Shown here piece after piece: positions 39,358-47,588 of a stretch of DNA of 64,000 nucleotides (positions are counted from its first letter, which is position 1; every line of letters begins with the position of its first letter). The DNA comes from JBBRHQ01 sp963738305 (lineage in GTDB: Bacteria > Actinomycetota > Thermoleophilia > Solirubrobacterales > 70-9): the NCBI GenBank assembly GCA_963738305.1, contig CAVTVU010000001.1:310001-374000 (forward strand), in the 5' to 3' direction. The notes below the pieces were generated by a model, which was not told the origin of the DNA, ran no database searches, and saw only the letters and a list, made by a program, of their open reading frames with translations. The translations under genes and the position numbers were made by a program.

Positions 39358-40904
39358 GTGACCACCAGGACCCGTCGGGTGCTCTCGTCCTGGGGCCTGC
39401 GCAAGCCGTTGGCCGGCCTTCCCTGATCTGCGATTGCCGCGATCGCCGCCTTCAGGCCGGTGCGGTCGCTCGCCTTGACCATCTGCCCGCGCACTCCGGC
39501 ATCGAGGGCGTCCCGGATGTCGGGAGATTCCAGCGAGTTGGACCAGAGCAGGATCGGTGCGTCAGGGCAGACCGCGGAGAGTCCCTCGAGGATCTCGTCG
39601 GCATCGATCTCCTCCGAGTCGCAGGCGACGAGCACCAGGCTCAGGTGGTCCTGCTCCACGTCGGCCGCGACCAGCGCAGCCGATCCGTGCTCGGCCTCGA
39701 CGATCCGCTGGTAGGGAAGGGTCTCTTCGAGGAGCGCCCTGATCGCGCCGTCCGGCGGGTCGGCGGCGCCGATCAGGAGGACCGATTGCTTGCGGCGCTC
39801 GCCGGGATCGTCGGGCGCCGACGCCGGGGGGCGCTCCAGGGTGAGCGGCTGGCCCAGGTCGCGGCGCGCGCGGGCGCTCGCCGCCAAGGCGCGATCGAAG
39901 ACGCGACGGCGTTCGATCAGCACCTCGGCTCCGCCCTCGCGGAGCGAGCGGTCGGCCGCCTCGGTGAGGGAGACGACGTCACGGGCGAGGGAGGTCTCCT
40001 CCTCGAGACGGTCGCCGGAGCGGATCGCCTCGGCGAAGGCGCCGAGCTCGGCTCCCAGTGGCTCGTAGGTGTCCAGCTTCGGCGCGAGGACGTCGCCGGT
40101 GCGATAGGAGAGGTGGTACTCGCCGAAGGTCTCGGGGTCGCGATAGACGACGCCCTGGTCGTAGAGCTTGATCGGCTCCGGGCTGCCGTCGTCGTAGACC
40201 GCCATCTTCTCGCTGCCGACGATGACCGTTCGGCGTAGCTTGCTGGGAGAGAGCCAGCTCAGCTCGATGTTGGCGACGATCCCGGAGCTGAACTCCAGCG
40301 CGACGAAGGCGACGTCGGGGATGCCCTCGACGATCGAGGCCCGGCCGACTGTTCGGACTGTCCTCGGCAGCTCACCAAGCCAGTAGAGGAGGATCGAGAA
40401 GTCGTGCGGGCCGAGGTCCCAGACGACGCTGACGTCGCGCTGGTGCAGACCGAGGTTGACCCGGCTCGAGGAGACGAAGTAGACGTTCCCCAGCTCGCCG
40501 CGATCGAGAAGGTCCTTGGCGGCGCGGACGGGGGGGCTGTAGATGAAGGTGTGCCCGGGCATGAGGACGCAGCCCGCCTCCTCGGCGAGGTCGATCAGCT
40601 CGTCGGCCTTCTCGGTCGACGGGGCGAGCGGCTTCTCGACGAAGGTGTGCTTGCCGGCCTCGAGGCTCTGGCGGGCCAGGTCAACGTGGGTGCCGACCGG
40701 GGTGGCGATCAGGACGGCGTCGACCTCGGGGTCCTCGAGCACCTCCGAGTACTCGGTGGTGAAGGAGACGTTGGGGTATCGGCAGCCGAAGCGCTCGAGC
40801 CGGTCGGGATCCTGGTCGCAGGCCCACTTGACCTGGACGCCGCCCATCTCGAGCAAGACGCGCAGCAGGTTCGGCCCCCAGTAGCCGAGGCCGATCACCG
40901 CCAT
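39354..40904 (-). CDS. Gfo/Idh/MocA dehydrogenase fused to a receiver-like domain
   Basis: The 516-residue protein is intact. Residues 1-340 are a Gfo/Idh/MocA oxidoreductase: AVIGLGYWGPNLLR, AVLIATPVGTHVDLA, FVEKPLAPS (the conserved EKP), GHTFIYSPPV, DLGPHDFSIL. After a linker, about 120 residues (VLLIGAADPPDGAIRALLEE through LKAAIAAIADQ) have the length and alternation of a response-regulator receiver. The position of the phosphorylated Asp falls in LVLVACDSEE and is not clearly conserved. Such dehydrogenases oxidise UDP-sugars at C3 for amino-sugar synthesis. It is the first gene of the operon running to 32502. GTG 40907 is an alternative start. Confidence 0.82.
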   Translation of the reverse strand: MAVIGLGYWGPNLLRVLLEMGGVQVKWACDQDPDRLERFGCRYPNVSFTTEYSEVLEDPEVDAVLIATPVGTHVDLARQSLEAGKHTFVEKPLAPSTEKADELIDLAEEAGCVLMPGHTFIYSPPVRAAKDLLDRGELGNVYFVSSSRVNLGLHQRDVSVVWDLGPHDFSILLYWLGELPRTVRTVGRASIVEGIPDVAFVALEFSSGIVANIELSWLSPSKLRRTVIVGSEKMAVYDDGSPEPIKLYDQGVVYRDPETFGEYHLSYRTGDVLAPKLDTYEPLGAELGAFAEAIRSGDRLEEETSLARDVVSLTEAADRSLREGGAEVLIERRRVFDRALAASARARRDLGQPLTLERPPASAPDDPGERRKQSVLLIGAADPPDGAIRALLEETLPYQRIVEAEHGSAALVAADVEQDHLSLVLVACDSEEIDADEILEGLSAVCPDAPILLWSNSLESPDIRDALDAGVRGQMVKASDRTGLKAAIAAIADQGRPANGLRRPQDESTRRVLVVT

Positions 40905-41232
40905 CACGAGGTCCCCTGCCGGGGGCCGAGCTTCGGGGCTCACGGACTGGCGGCCCCGCCGATCCGAGGCCCGAAACAAGGCCCGCGATTACCAAAAATC
41001 GCCCGAAAATCCTCCGAAATTCGACCCTTCATGGGGCCAGCTATACCATTAGTGGGTAAGCGCCTAGAACAGACGTCTAGGCGCTGGATGGACGATCCGG
41101 GGAGCGCGGGAAGCCGTCTGATAGCGAGACCGCGGGGGCGCGCCGCCCGACCCGAGGGCCCAATCCCGTCCAGCCCGGCGGGTTCGCATCGCTATGCGAA
41201 GGAAAGTCGCCCCGCCGGGCCACCGGCGCGGG
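40905..41232. other. Intergenic region upstream of the polysaccharide operon
   Basis: These 328 bases hold no convincing gene. The part at 40985-41060 is A+T-richer than its surroundings and should contain the minus-strand promoter of the 40904-32502 operon. TATAGC, read on the minus strand at about 41047-41042, is a weak -10 candidate without a matching -35. A perfect hairpin lies at 41059-41085. Confidence 0.4.
41059..41085. promoter_or_regulatory. 10-bp perfect inverted repeat upstream of the operon
   Basis: AGCGCCTAGA (41059-41068) pairs with TCTAGGCGCT (41076-41085) around a 7-base loop. It lies about 150 bases before the dehydrogenase start and about 150 from the end of the quinone oxidoreductase gene. 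It could be a regulator site or an RNA hairpin; with no T tract it is a weak terminator candidate. Confidence 0.4.
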
Positions 41233-42201
41233 TTACGGCTGCAGACACACGCGACCGAAGGCCTTGCGACTCTCGATGTATGCGTGCGCATTCGCGGCTT
41301 CGGCAAGCGGGAACGTCTGATCGATCTCGATTCGCACCTCGCCGCTTGAGACTCGCTGGATGAGGTCGTCGATCATCGCGTGGATGCGGGGGTACTCGGT
41401 CATCAGCGCCCCGCCCAGGAAGACACCGCGCAGGGTGTTGTTCTGCGCCCAGAGCTCCCGCGCCTCGATGGCGGAGCCGCCGCGGCCCGCCACCCCCACG
41501 CTGACGAGGGTCCCGCGGTAGGCGAGCGCGCCAACGCCGTCGGCCAGGGTCTGGCCGCCCACCGAGTCGAGGATCAGGTCGACGCCGCGGCCATCCGTCA
41601 GCTCGCGGGCGCGCTCGACGAAGTTTGTGGTCGCGTAGTTGATCCCGTGGTCGAGCCCGAACTCCCGAAGGCGCTCGAGCTTCTCGTCACTTGACGCCGT
41701 CGAGATCACGGTCGCGCCTGCTTGCTTGGCCAGCTGGATCGCGGCCATCCCGACCCCGCCCGCACCGGCGTGAATCAGGATCGTCTGTCCCGCCTGGAGA
41801 TTGCCCGCGGTGAACAGGCACTCGTGAGCGGTCCCGACCGCGACCGGGACACAGGCGGCTGGCGCCGGGTCGAGGCCCTCGGGAATCGGCCAGGTGGAGA
41901 TCGCCGGGACGGCCCGCTTGGCGGCGTGCGAGCCCGCCATGTTCAACGTGACGACTCGATCACCGGCGCCTCGGTCCTCCACGCCGGCGCCGACGTCGAG
42001 GACGGTGCCCGCGGCGAGGTAGCCCACGATGTGCGGGACGGACGGAGGCGGGGAGCCGGCGCGCGCAAGCAGGTCCCCGCCCTCGACGCTGATCGCCTCG
42101 ACATCGATCACGACGCAGCCATCGGGGCATTCGGGATCGGGCACGTCCTCGTATCGCAGGACGTCCGGGCCGCCGTTCTCGTAGATCACCGCCGCCTTCA
42201 T
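41233..42201 (-). CDS. NADPH:quinone oxidoreductase/zinc-less alcohol dehydrogenase (MDR family)
   Basis: The 322-residue protein is intact. MKAAVIYENGGPDVLRYEDV is the usual MDR start; GNLQAGQTILIHAGAGGVGM is the NADPH-binding loop, and LILDSVGGQTLADG follows. Zinc-ligand cysteines of the alcohol dehydrogenases are absent, as in quinone reductases (QOR/Qor-like). It probably reduces quinones or activated alkenes with NADPH. ATG 42201 is chosen from the family start; the frame is open further upstream but without homology. Confidence 0.88.
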   Translation of the reverse strand: MKAAVIYENGGPDVLRYEDVPDPECPDGCVVIDVEAISVEGGDLLARAGSPPPSVPHIVGYLAAGTVLDVGAGVEDRGAGDRVVTLNMAGSHAAKRAVPAISTWPIPEGLDPAPAACVPVAVGTAHECLFTAGNLQAGQTILIHAGAGGVGMAAIQLAKQAGATVISTASSDEKLERLREFGLDHGINYATTNFVERARELTDGRGVDLILDSVGGQTLADGVGALAYRGTLVSVGVAGRGGSAIEARELWAQNNTLRGVFLGGALMTEYPRIHAMIDDLIQRVSSGEVRIEIDQTFPLAEAANAHAYIESRKAFGRVCLQP

Positions 42202-42363
42202 TGGTTGAGCGACTCTATCGCCGAGGCCGAGATCGGTCCGGGGTTGACTCGGCGCTCCCGGTCGGGGATGCTGCCCCGGACAGGACGGCCGAAACGGTCG
42301 GAAAATCCGCTGGGGCACTCTTTTGGGGAAGCGCACGCCGGCATGACACCAAGGAGCCCCCGA

Positions 42364-42834
42364 ATGCGACAGATCGGGCCGAAGCACGCCTGCCTCACAA
42401 CCTGCGCCGTCCTCCTGCTCGGGATCGGCGCCGCCGGTTGCGGCAGCAGCGACAGCACCGACACCACGACGGCGATCACCAAAGCAGCTTTCGTCGCAAA
42501 GGCGAACGCGATCTGCACCAAGGGCAACAAGGCCCAAAACGCCGCCGGCGAAAAGTTGGGCCAGAACCCCAGCCAGGCGCAGTTCACCGCCTATGCCAAG
42601 GACACCGCCATACCCAACATCCAGGGTCAGATCGACTCGGTCAGGGCCCTTGGGGCGCCGGCCGGCGACGAGGCCACCGTGTCCCACATGCTCGACCTCG
42701 CCCAGGCTGATCTGAACAAGATCAAGGCTGATCCGACCCTGCTACAGGGCAATTCCGACCAGTTCGCGGACTTCGCGAAGATCGCCCATCCCTACGGGCT
42801 GACCGCCTGCGACTCGAACAACCCGAACAGCTGA
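42364..42834 (+). CDS. Small lipoprotein of unknown function
   Basis: The 156-residue protein is intact. AAGGAG at 42351-42356 is well spaced for ATG 42364. The signal peptide ends in LLLGIGAAGCGSSDST, a good lipobox, so the mature protein is lipid-anchored after the Cys. The rest is helical (NAICTKGNKAQNAAGEKLGQ, DEATVSHMLDLAQADLNKIK), a pattern common in actinobacterial lipoproteins of unknown role. A terminator hairpin follows 30 bases after the stop. Confidence 0.8.
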   Translation: MRQIGPKHACLTTCAVLLLGIGAAGCGSSDSTDTTTAITKAAFVAKANAICTKGNKAQNAAGEKLGQNPSQAQFTAYAKDTAIPNIQGQIDSVRALGAPAGDEATVSHMLDLAQADLNKIKADPTLLQGNSDQFADFAKIAHPYGLTACDSNNPNS

Positions 42835-42864
42835 AATGGCCGTCCATTTGTCAAGTCCCAGCAC

Positions 42865-42890
42865 AGAAGGCCCGCAATTGCGGGCCTTCT
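42865..42890 (+). terminator. Rho-independent-type terminator hairpin
   Basis: AGAAGGCCCGCA pairs perfectly with TGCGGGCCTTCT across a 2-base centre, 30 bases after the lipoprotein stop, followed by a pyrimidine-rich TCTC. This is the usual actinobacterial form with a strong G+C stem and weak U tract. The next 166 bases to 43056 hold no gene I can support. Confidence 0.75.
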
Positions 42891-43056
42891 CTCAGGCCCA
42901 GGAGCGCTCGATCCTGCCTGGCGCGGCGATCACGCATCCGACCCCCTTCGCCGTCAGTGCTCGAGCCAGCGCGTCCGAGCGCTAAGCCCGGCGCGCCAGA
43001 GCACGACGATCAGCCCACGGACGCGTGCACCATGGACTCCCGTCCCCGCCTCGCGC

Positions 43057-43356
43057 ATGACCGCGACGATCTCCTCCACCGCGGAGGATCGGCTGGATAG
43101 CGGAGCCCCTTATTCCTCGGGTGCCGTCCGGCAGGGGCAGGCGGGCATGCTCGCGGGCGAGCGCGGCCGGCCTGCGGCAAAGCACGACGCACGGAAGATC
43201 CTCGACGGCCTCCCCGAGGAGGCCTCGCTCGAGGACATCCAGTACCACCTCTACGTCCTACAGCGCATCGAGCGCGGCCGTGAGGACGTAGCTGCGGGAC
43301 GCATCGTCTCCCAGGACGAGGTCGAGCAGCGGCTGGCCAAGTGGCTCGACGAGTAG
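43057..43356 (+). CDS. Antitoxin of ParE/RelE-type toxin-antitoxin pair
   Basis: The C-terminal half (KILDGLPEEASLEDIQYHLY, VLQRIERGREDVAAGRIVSQ) is the common antitoxin motif found before ParE/RelE toxins. The full frame is 99 residues, but the first 40 are atypical and the true start is probably internal, e.g. ATG 43147. The toxin frame starts inside its last codons at GTG 43341. It should bind and neutralise the toxin and repress the pair. The toxin here is damaged. Confidence 0.65.
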   Translation: MTATISSTAEDRLDSGAPYSSGAVRQGQAGMLAGERGRPAAKHDARKILDGLPEEASLEDIQYHLYVLQRIERGREDVAAGRIVSQDEVEQRLAKWLDE

Positions 43357-43592
43357 CGTGGACTGAGACCGTGGCGCACCTGCCGTCGCCGACTACATCG
43401 CCGAGGACTCGCCAGGCTACGCCGCCGCACTCGTCCGGCGTATCCGCGATCAGGCGCGCTCACTTGAGGAGCTGGCCGGGCGCGGGCGCGTTGTGCCCGA
43501 GCTCGATCAGCCTGCGGTGCGAGAGCCTGATCCACGGTGCACGTGATCTCGCTGCGCTGTGGGACCGCGAGGGTCGGGCGGGCCCGCAATAG
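43341..43592 (+). pseudogene. Decayed ParE/RelE-family toxin
   Basis: The start MARRVAWTETV, then in a shifted frame AVADYIAEDSPGYAAALVRR and ELAGRGRVVPELDQPAVRE, match the first two thirds of ParE toxins. Immediately after comes IHGARDLAALWDRE, the family's last residues. The intervening beta strands (about 20 residues, normally of the form ...YRVIYRV...) are missing, and two frame changes occur. An internal deletion plus indels make an active toxin unlikely. Confidence 0.6.
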
Positions 43593-43693
43593 TCGAAGGT
43601 GGCGCTCTGCCACGCGAAGGGGGCACAGTTCACACGCTCGCATCTCGCGACCTTACGGCCAGTGACGGCCTTCTAGCGGGATACTGCCGGGCC

Positions 43694-44089
43694 ATGGCCC
43701 AGGAGAACGTCGAGATCGCCAGGCGCGCCTATGCCGCTTTCAACCGGCACGACTTTGACGCTGCCCTGGAGGGTCTCGATCCCGATGTCGAGTGGCACCA
43801 GATAACGCAGTTCCCCGATCGGGCCGTCTATCGCGGGCGCGAGGACATGAGGGACCGCTTTTGGAACAAGCAGCTCATCGAGCAGTTTGGAGATTTCCGG
43901 ATCGACGTTGAGGAGTTCGTTGACGCGGGCGATCACGTCGTGATGCTTGGGCACATCGTTGGCCACGGAACGGCCAGCGGCGTTCCCATCCGCCTTCGGG
44001 TCGTCCAGATCCTCGAGGTGCGCGACGGAAAGGTCATCCGCGCATACGACGTCGCCGGGCCTGTCCTCGACGCCACGCCGTCGGAGTAG
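43694..44089 (+). CDS. SnoaL-like (NTF2-fold) protein
   Basis: The 131-residue protein is intact. It reads AQENVEIARRAYAAFNRHDF, DPDVEWHQI, VYRGREDMRDRFW, VVMLGHIVGHGTASG, RVVQILEVRDGKVIRAYDVA: the cone-shaped SnoaL/NTF2 fold with the usual WH and GRE motifs. Members are small isomerases, hydrolases or of unknown role. A related gene follows 54 bases later. Confidence 0.8.
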   Translation: MAQENVEIARRAYAAFNRHDFDAALEGLDPDVEWHQITQFPDRAVYRGREDMRDRFWNKQLIEQFGDFRIDVEEFVDAGDHVVMLGHIVGHGTASGVPIRLRVVQILEVRDGKVIRAYDVAGPVLDATPSE

Positions 44090-44143
44090 GCGCGCCGAGC
44101 GCCCCGTCGCGCGTAAGAGCGCTTGGGAGATACTGCGCAGGCG

Positions 44144-44545
44144 ATGTCGCAGGAGAGCACCGAAAGGAATCGCCGCGTCATCGACGCATTCAACCAGCGG
44201 GAGTTCGACGCATTCCTCGCCCTCATGGACCCGGAGCTGGAGTTCACGTCGCGCGTGATTCCCGTCGCTGGCGACGTCCACTATCGCGGCCATGACGGTA
44301 TTCGCGAGTGGTGGAAGGACCTGCTCGCGGTCTTTCCCGATTTCCGGGTCGAACTCCTGAAGACACGGGACCTAGGCGATTGGACGGTGATCGCGGCGCG
44401 CGTCAGCGGCCACGGAGCCGACAGCGACGCCCCGTTCGAGCAGCGGATCTGGCAGGCGATCCGGTGGCGCGACGCCAGGGTCGCCTCGTGGCAGACCCTC
44501 GACACCGAGGCGGAAGCGCTCGAAGCCGTCGAGACCCCGAAATAG
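44144..44545 (+). CDS. SnoaL-like (NTF2-fold) protein
   Basis: The 133-residue protein is intact, starting at ATG 44144; an in-frame GTG/ATG context at 44123 is less likely. It has RNRRVIDAFNQREFDAFLAL, HYRGHDGIREWWKDLLAVFP and WTVIAARVSGHGADS, the SnoaL pattern, and is a diverged paralogue of the preceding gene. The substrate is unknown. Confidence 0.8.
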   Translation: MSQESTERNRRVIDAFNQREFDAFLALMDPELEFTSRVIPVAGDVHYRGHDGIREWWKDLLAVFPDFRVELLKTRDLGDWTVIAARVSGHGADSDAPFEQRIWQAIRWRDARVASWQTLDTEAEALEAVETPK

Positions 44546-44677
44546 TCGGTTCGGCCGAGCACCGGTAGCCGGCCAACCTCCGGGTGCCGCTCCTCCTCTG
44601 CTCGATTGCGAGCGCGAGTCGTCAGATCGCCCGGTCCGGCGTGGCGCTGATGACTCGGCCGGCGGTGTCAGTCCGAC

Positions 44678-45262
44678 TCATCGCGGGCGCCCGTAGCGCT
44701 CGTAGATCACCCGTGAGCCGACCGTCCTGGTCTCGATCAGGTCCAGCGCGATCTCTTCGGTGACGGGCGGCAGGAACGGCGTGCCTCCACCGACGACGAC
44801 CGGGTGGCGGAACACGCGCAGCTCGTCGACGAGGTCGAGCTCGATCGCCGCCGCGGCGAGGCCGGCGCCGCCGATCGAGACGTCCTTGTCGGTCGCGTCG
44901 AGCGCCGCGGCGGCCTCCTCGGCCAACGACGCCTCGGCGAGCCGGGCGTTGCCCCGGACGCTGTCGAGCGTGCGGCTGAAGACGACCTTCGGGATCGCGC
45001 ACCAGAGGTCGGCGAACGCGGCCGCCGCTTCTGCTGGAACTGGCGCTCGAGGATCTCCGAGCTCGTTGTCGCGCATCGACGGATCCGTCTCCCACGGCAG
45101 CATGGTCTCGTAGAGCCTGCGGCCGAGCAGATAGCCGCCGAGCTCGCGTACCTGCGCGGTGTGGGAACGAAACTCCTCCTCGTCAGGGACCGTCCAACCG
45201 AACCCGCCCTCGCGGTTGGCGATGAAGCCGTCCACCGAGACGTTCATCGAGTAGATCAGCAT
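44678..45262 (-). CDS. Dihydrofolate-reductase-fold protein (RibD C-terminal family)
   Basis: The 194-residue protein is intact. LIYSMNVSVDGFIANREGGF, GGYLLGRRLYETMLPWE, KVVFSRTLDSV, VSIGGAGLAAAAIELDLVDE and VVGGGTPFLPP are the NADPH-binding and core motifs of the DHFR/RibD family. It is a stand-alone reductase of unknown substrate, common in actinobacteria. The 246 bases upstream to 45508 hold no gene I can support. Confidence 0.87.
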   Translation of the reverse strand: MLIYSMNVSVDGFIANREGGFGWTVPDEEEFRSHTAQVRELGGYLLGRRLYETMLPWETDPSMRDNELGDPRAPVPAEAAAAFADLWCAIPKVVFSRTLDSVRGNARLAEASLAEEAAAALDATDKDVSIGGAGLAAAAIELDLVDELRVFRHPVVVGGGTPFLPPVTEEIALDLIETRTVGSRVIYERYGRPR

Positions 45263-45508
45263 GACCGCTCCTTCCTTCTGCAGGGTGCTCTGCCACAGCT
45301 AGGGACCGATCGCGAGACGTAAACTCATCGTCGTGGGCGGTCCAAGCGATCGTACGCGGCGGAAGCGCTCCTCCCTTGCATGAAAAGCAACATCGCTCTG
45401 ACTCGCCGGATGTCGCGATTGACGACCTCGTGCTCGCGGAATAGGGTCGCCCCATACGAGCGCGAGCACCAGTGACCGCACCGGGTGGCGACGGAAGGGA
45501 CGGGTTTG

Positions 45509-45772
45509 ATGGCTACGTACGTGATCACCCATGAGGTGGACGATGTCGGGCATTGGCTGAGCTCGCCGAAGCGAGAAGAGGTTTTCGGGCCTCTCGGCAT
45601 CACCGTGCGGCCCTTTCACGACCCACAGGGATCCAACAAGGTCGCACTCATCGCCGAGATCCCCGACATCGATGCCTTCCAGGAGTTCATGCAGAGCGAG
45701 GCCGCCGCGGATACGATGAAATTCGATGGCGTCAAACCGGAGACGGTGCTCGTTCTGGGTGAAGGTCTCTAG
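45509..45772 (+). CDS. Small conserved protein, ferredoxin-like dimeric fold suspected
   Basis: The 87-residue protein is intact, ATG 45509. ATYVITHEVDDVGHWLSSPK and NKVALIAEIPDIDAFQEFMQ alternate strand-helix-strand as in dimeric alpha/beta-barrel proteins (EthD/ABM-like). I know similar short proteins in actinobacteria but no function for them. The fold remark is inference from the pattern. Confidence 0.65.
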   Translation: MATYVITHEVDDVGHWLSSPKREEVFGPLGITVRPFHDPQGSNKVALIAEIPDIDAFQEFMQSEAAADTMKFDGVKPETVLVLGEGL

Positions 45773-45893
45773 CGGAGAAGACTCCGTGAGGAGTACCGCT
45801 CTGGACGAGTAGGAGAGCGGAGCGTTCGGTCAGCCAGTGCTGCTTCGCGCGTGTGGGAGTATCCGTCATGCAACGGGACGAGAAGGAGGCGAG

Positions 45894-46328
45894 ATGGCGA
45901 ATGCGCGGGAAGTAATAGATCGTCACGTTGCGGCGTTCGGCGCCAAAGATCCGGACGCCGAGCCATGGAGTGAAGACGCCGAGATGTTGACCCCAGCCGG
46001 ACGGTTTCAGGGTCGGGATCAGGTCCTTGGATTCTTAAAGGTGTTCTGGAATGCTTTGCCCGACGCGCGTCTCGAGATCTCCCGCTCGATCGAGGATGGC
46101 GCGCTCGCCGCGGCGGAGGGAATGTTGACTGGCACGCAGACCGGTGCCCTTCAGACACCGGACGGAGAAATCCCGCCTACCGGCCGGCGCGTGGAACTTC
46201 GCTGGATGGGGATGTACGAAGTGCGCGGAGACCAGCTCGCCTCTGAGCACCTGTACTTCGATCAGGTTGACTTCATGACCCAGCTTGGGGTGATGTCGGG
46301 CGCGCCGGCTGAGGAGACTGCTACATAG
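45894..46328 (+). CDS. SnoaL-like/ester-cyclase-type NTF2-fold protein
   Basis: The 144-residue protein is intact. A strong ribosome-binding site (AAGGAGG at 45883-45889) precedes ATG 45894. NAREVIDRHVAAFGAKDPDA, GRFQGRDQVLGFLKVFWNAL and RRVELRWMGMYEVRGDQLAS fit the SnoaL/ketosteroid-isomerase-like family. It is the third such gene within 2.7 kb. Confidence 0.8.
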   Translation: MANAREVIDRHVAAFGAKDPDAEPWSEDAEMLTPAGRFQGRDQVLGFLKVFWNALPDARLEISRSIEDGALAAAEGMLTGTQTGALQTPDGEIPPTGRRVELRWMGMYEVRGDQLASEHLYFDQVDFMTQLGVMSGAPAEETAT

Positions 46329-46495
46329 ATTCACAGGCGACGCGACGCAACCCTGAGCGGTTAGCGCCCACTGTCGCTTCGCGCAATCAAGAGCAGCGCC
46401 GGAATCACATGTTTGCGAGCGCCTTGATCCAGCGCCGTACGCATGCTGCAAGGCCGGGAACGTATGATGACGCCAAGGATGTGCGGGGTGAGCCG

Positions 46496-47009
46496 ATGGA
46501 ACCGGACAATCGAGGGGCGGGTCGTGTGAGCGAGCCCGAGCCACCCATCGTGGGTCAACAGATCCATCAGAGCGACGCGAGCGCTCAACGCGACGCCGAG
46601 GCACTGATTCTGGGGGGCGTCGAACAGGAAGTCGGGGTCGACCTGAATCAGCGGGTGCGGCTGGCGCTTGACGAGGAGACCGTGGAGCTCGACGGCGCCA
46701 GCGCCGACGAGTCGGTCTTCGTCGAAGTTCTTCGCGCACGTCGGAAAGCTCAAGGGCGGTCAGCGACACAAAGTGTCGACCGACGCCCTGAAACTGATCG
46801 CCGTCGGCGAAACGAGGCCGGACGCTCGACTCATCCTCGCGTTCGCTGACCAGGCCGCGGCCGACTCGGTATCCGGCTGGAAGGCGGCGGTGCTCAACCG
46901 CAACAAGGTCGAGAAGATGGTCGTGGAGGTGAGCGACGAGGACCGTGCGCTGATCGTCGCCGCCCAGGAGCGTCAGAGGATGGTGAACGCTCCAGCGGAG
47001 GACATATAG
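46496..47009 (+). CDS. Conserved protein of unknown function (frame broken)
   Basis: The protein has about 170 residues from ATG 46496, with one extra T near 46728. The corrected middle reads ADESVFVEVFAHVGKLKGGQ, followed by RHKVSTDALKLIAVGETRPD, ARLILAFADQAAADSVSGWK, NRNKVEKMVVEVSDEDRALI. The ordered alpha/beta pattern with LILAFAD and a conserved Lys-rich loop looks like a nucleic-acid-acting fold, but I do not recognise the family. Confidence 0.5.
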
Positions 47010-47022
47010 CTGACGAGGTCCG

Positions 47023-47241
47023 GTGCCTGGCCTGCTATTCAGGGGCGACCGGCGGACCCCCGCGTCGCCAAACTCTGCGGTTTCGCGAGAAGGACGCAAG
47101 TTCGTCGCGGCCCTCCTTGACGCTGGGCTGGTCGACTCCCACGAGTTCGCCGAGCGCCTGCCGCAGCTATCGGCCGAATTCTCCGAAGCCGGCGACCGGG
47201 CCAGCGCATGGCTGGCTGACCCGAGGCGGACCAGCTCGTGA
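47023..47241 (+). CDS. Short hypothetical protein
   Basis: A 72-residue frame from GTG 47023, 13 bases after the preceding gene. The residues REGRKFVAALLDAGLVDSHE and LPQLSAEFSEAGDRASAWLA form plausible amphipathic helices with normal codon use. No family is recognised. It could be a real small gene or a tail of the gene before it. Confidence 0.35.
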   Translation: MPGLLFRGDRRTPASPNSAVSREGRKFVAALLDAGLVDSHEFAERLPQLSAEFSEAGDRASAWLADPRRTSS

Positions 47242-47386
47242 CAGGGCCCGGCGGCTCCGCCCGCCTCGACCAACAAGCCGGCCCGGGAATCCGGGACACG
47301 CGTCGGGAAACGGGCCTCGCGACGTTCGCCGGCATCGGGGCGGAAATGGCTTGGCTGAGCCGATCAGGTGATGTCAGAAGCCAAGA

Positions 47387-47411
47387 GCGAACTTGGCGTC
47401 CTCGGACATCA
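47387..47411. repeat. Left attachment repeat (attL core)
   Basis: 25 bases, beginning GCGAACTTGG and ending CGGACATCA, identical to 53216-53240. Similarity continues imperfectly on both sides. Read on the minus strand it encodes SEDAKF within the C-terminal peptide of the SufT-like protein. Confidence 0.75.
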
Positions 47412-47532
47412 CCTTTGGGGATGGCTGTGACGTCGCGTGCCATCAGGTTTGGCACCCCGCCGGCGCATGCGTGGCCGACGCAGTCCGCCGCTCTGGTCGT
47501 GACGGTCCCTCCCGCACTGTCATGCGCCGTTC

Positions 47533-47567
47533 GTTTGCAAAATGTTTGCAATGCATTCGCAGCAAAC
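47533..47567. repeat. Tandem GTTTGCAA motifs, left end (arm-type sites suspected)
   Basis: GTTTGCAA occurs at 47533-47540 and 47544-47551, an 11-base period that puts both on the same helix face. The inverted core GCAAAC is at 47562-47567. The same doublet with the same period recurs at the right end (53132-53150). They may be integrase arm-binding sites, or operators of the adjacent restriction gene. Confidence 0.5.
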
Positions 47568-47588
47568 GTCTAGCATCGCGCCCACGCG

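Larger units (their letters stand above)
47242..47588. other. Gap holding the left end of the integrative element
   Basis: These 347 bases contain no supported gene. Codons for MSEDAKFALGF-stop on the minus strand (47374-47408) are the stranded original 3' end of the SufT-like gene. The left 25-bp repeat lies at 47387-47411, tandem GTTTGCAA motifs at 47533-47551, and a possible -10 box TAGCAT at 47571-47576 before the restriction gene. Confidence 0.6.

Noticed and set aside
42202..42687. Upstream extension of the quinone oxidoreductase frame
   Set aside because: It overlaps the lipoprotein gene antisense and lacks homology; MKAAVIYENGG at 42201 is the family start.
47023..47411. A tRNA gene at the left attachment site
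   Set aside because: No cloverleaf or TTCRANNC arm is visible; the repeat lies in protein-coding sequence instead.
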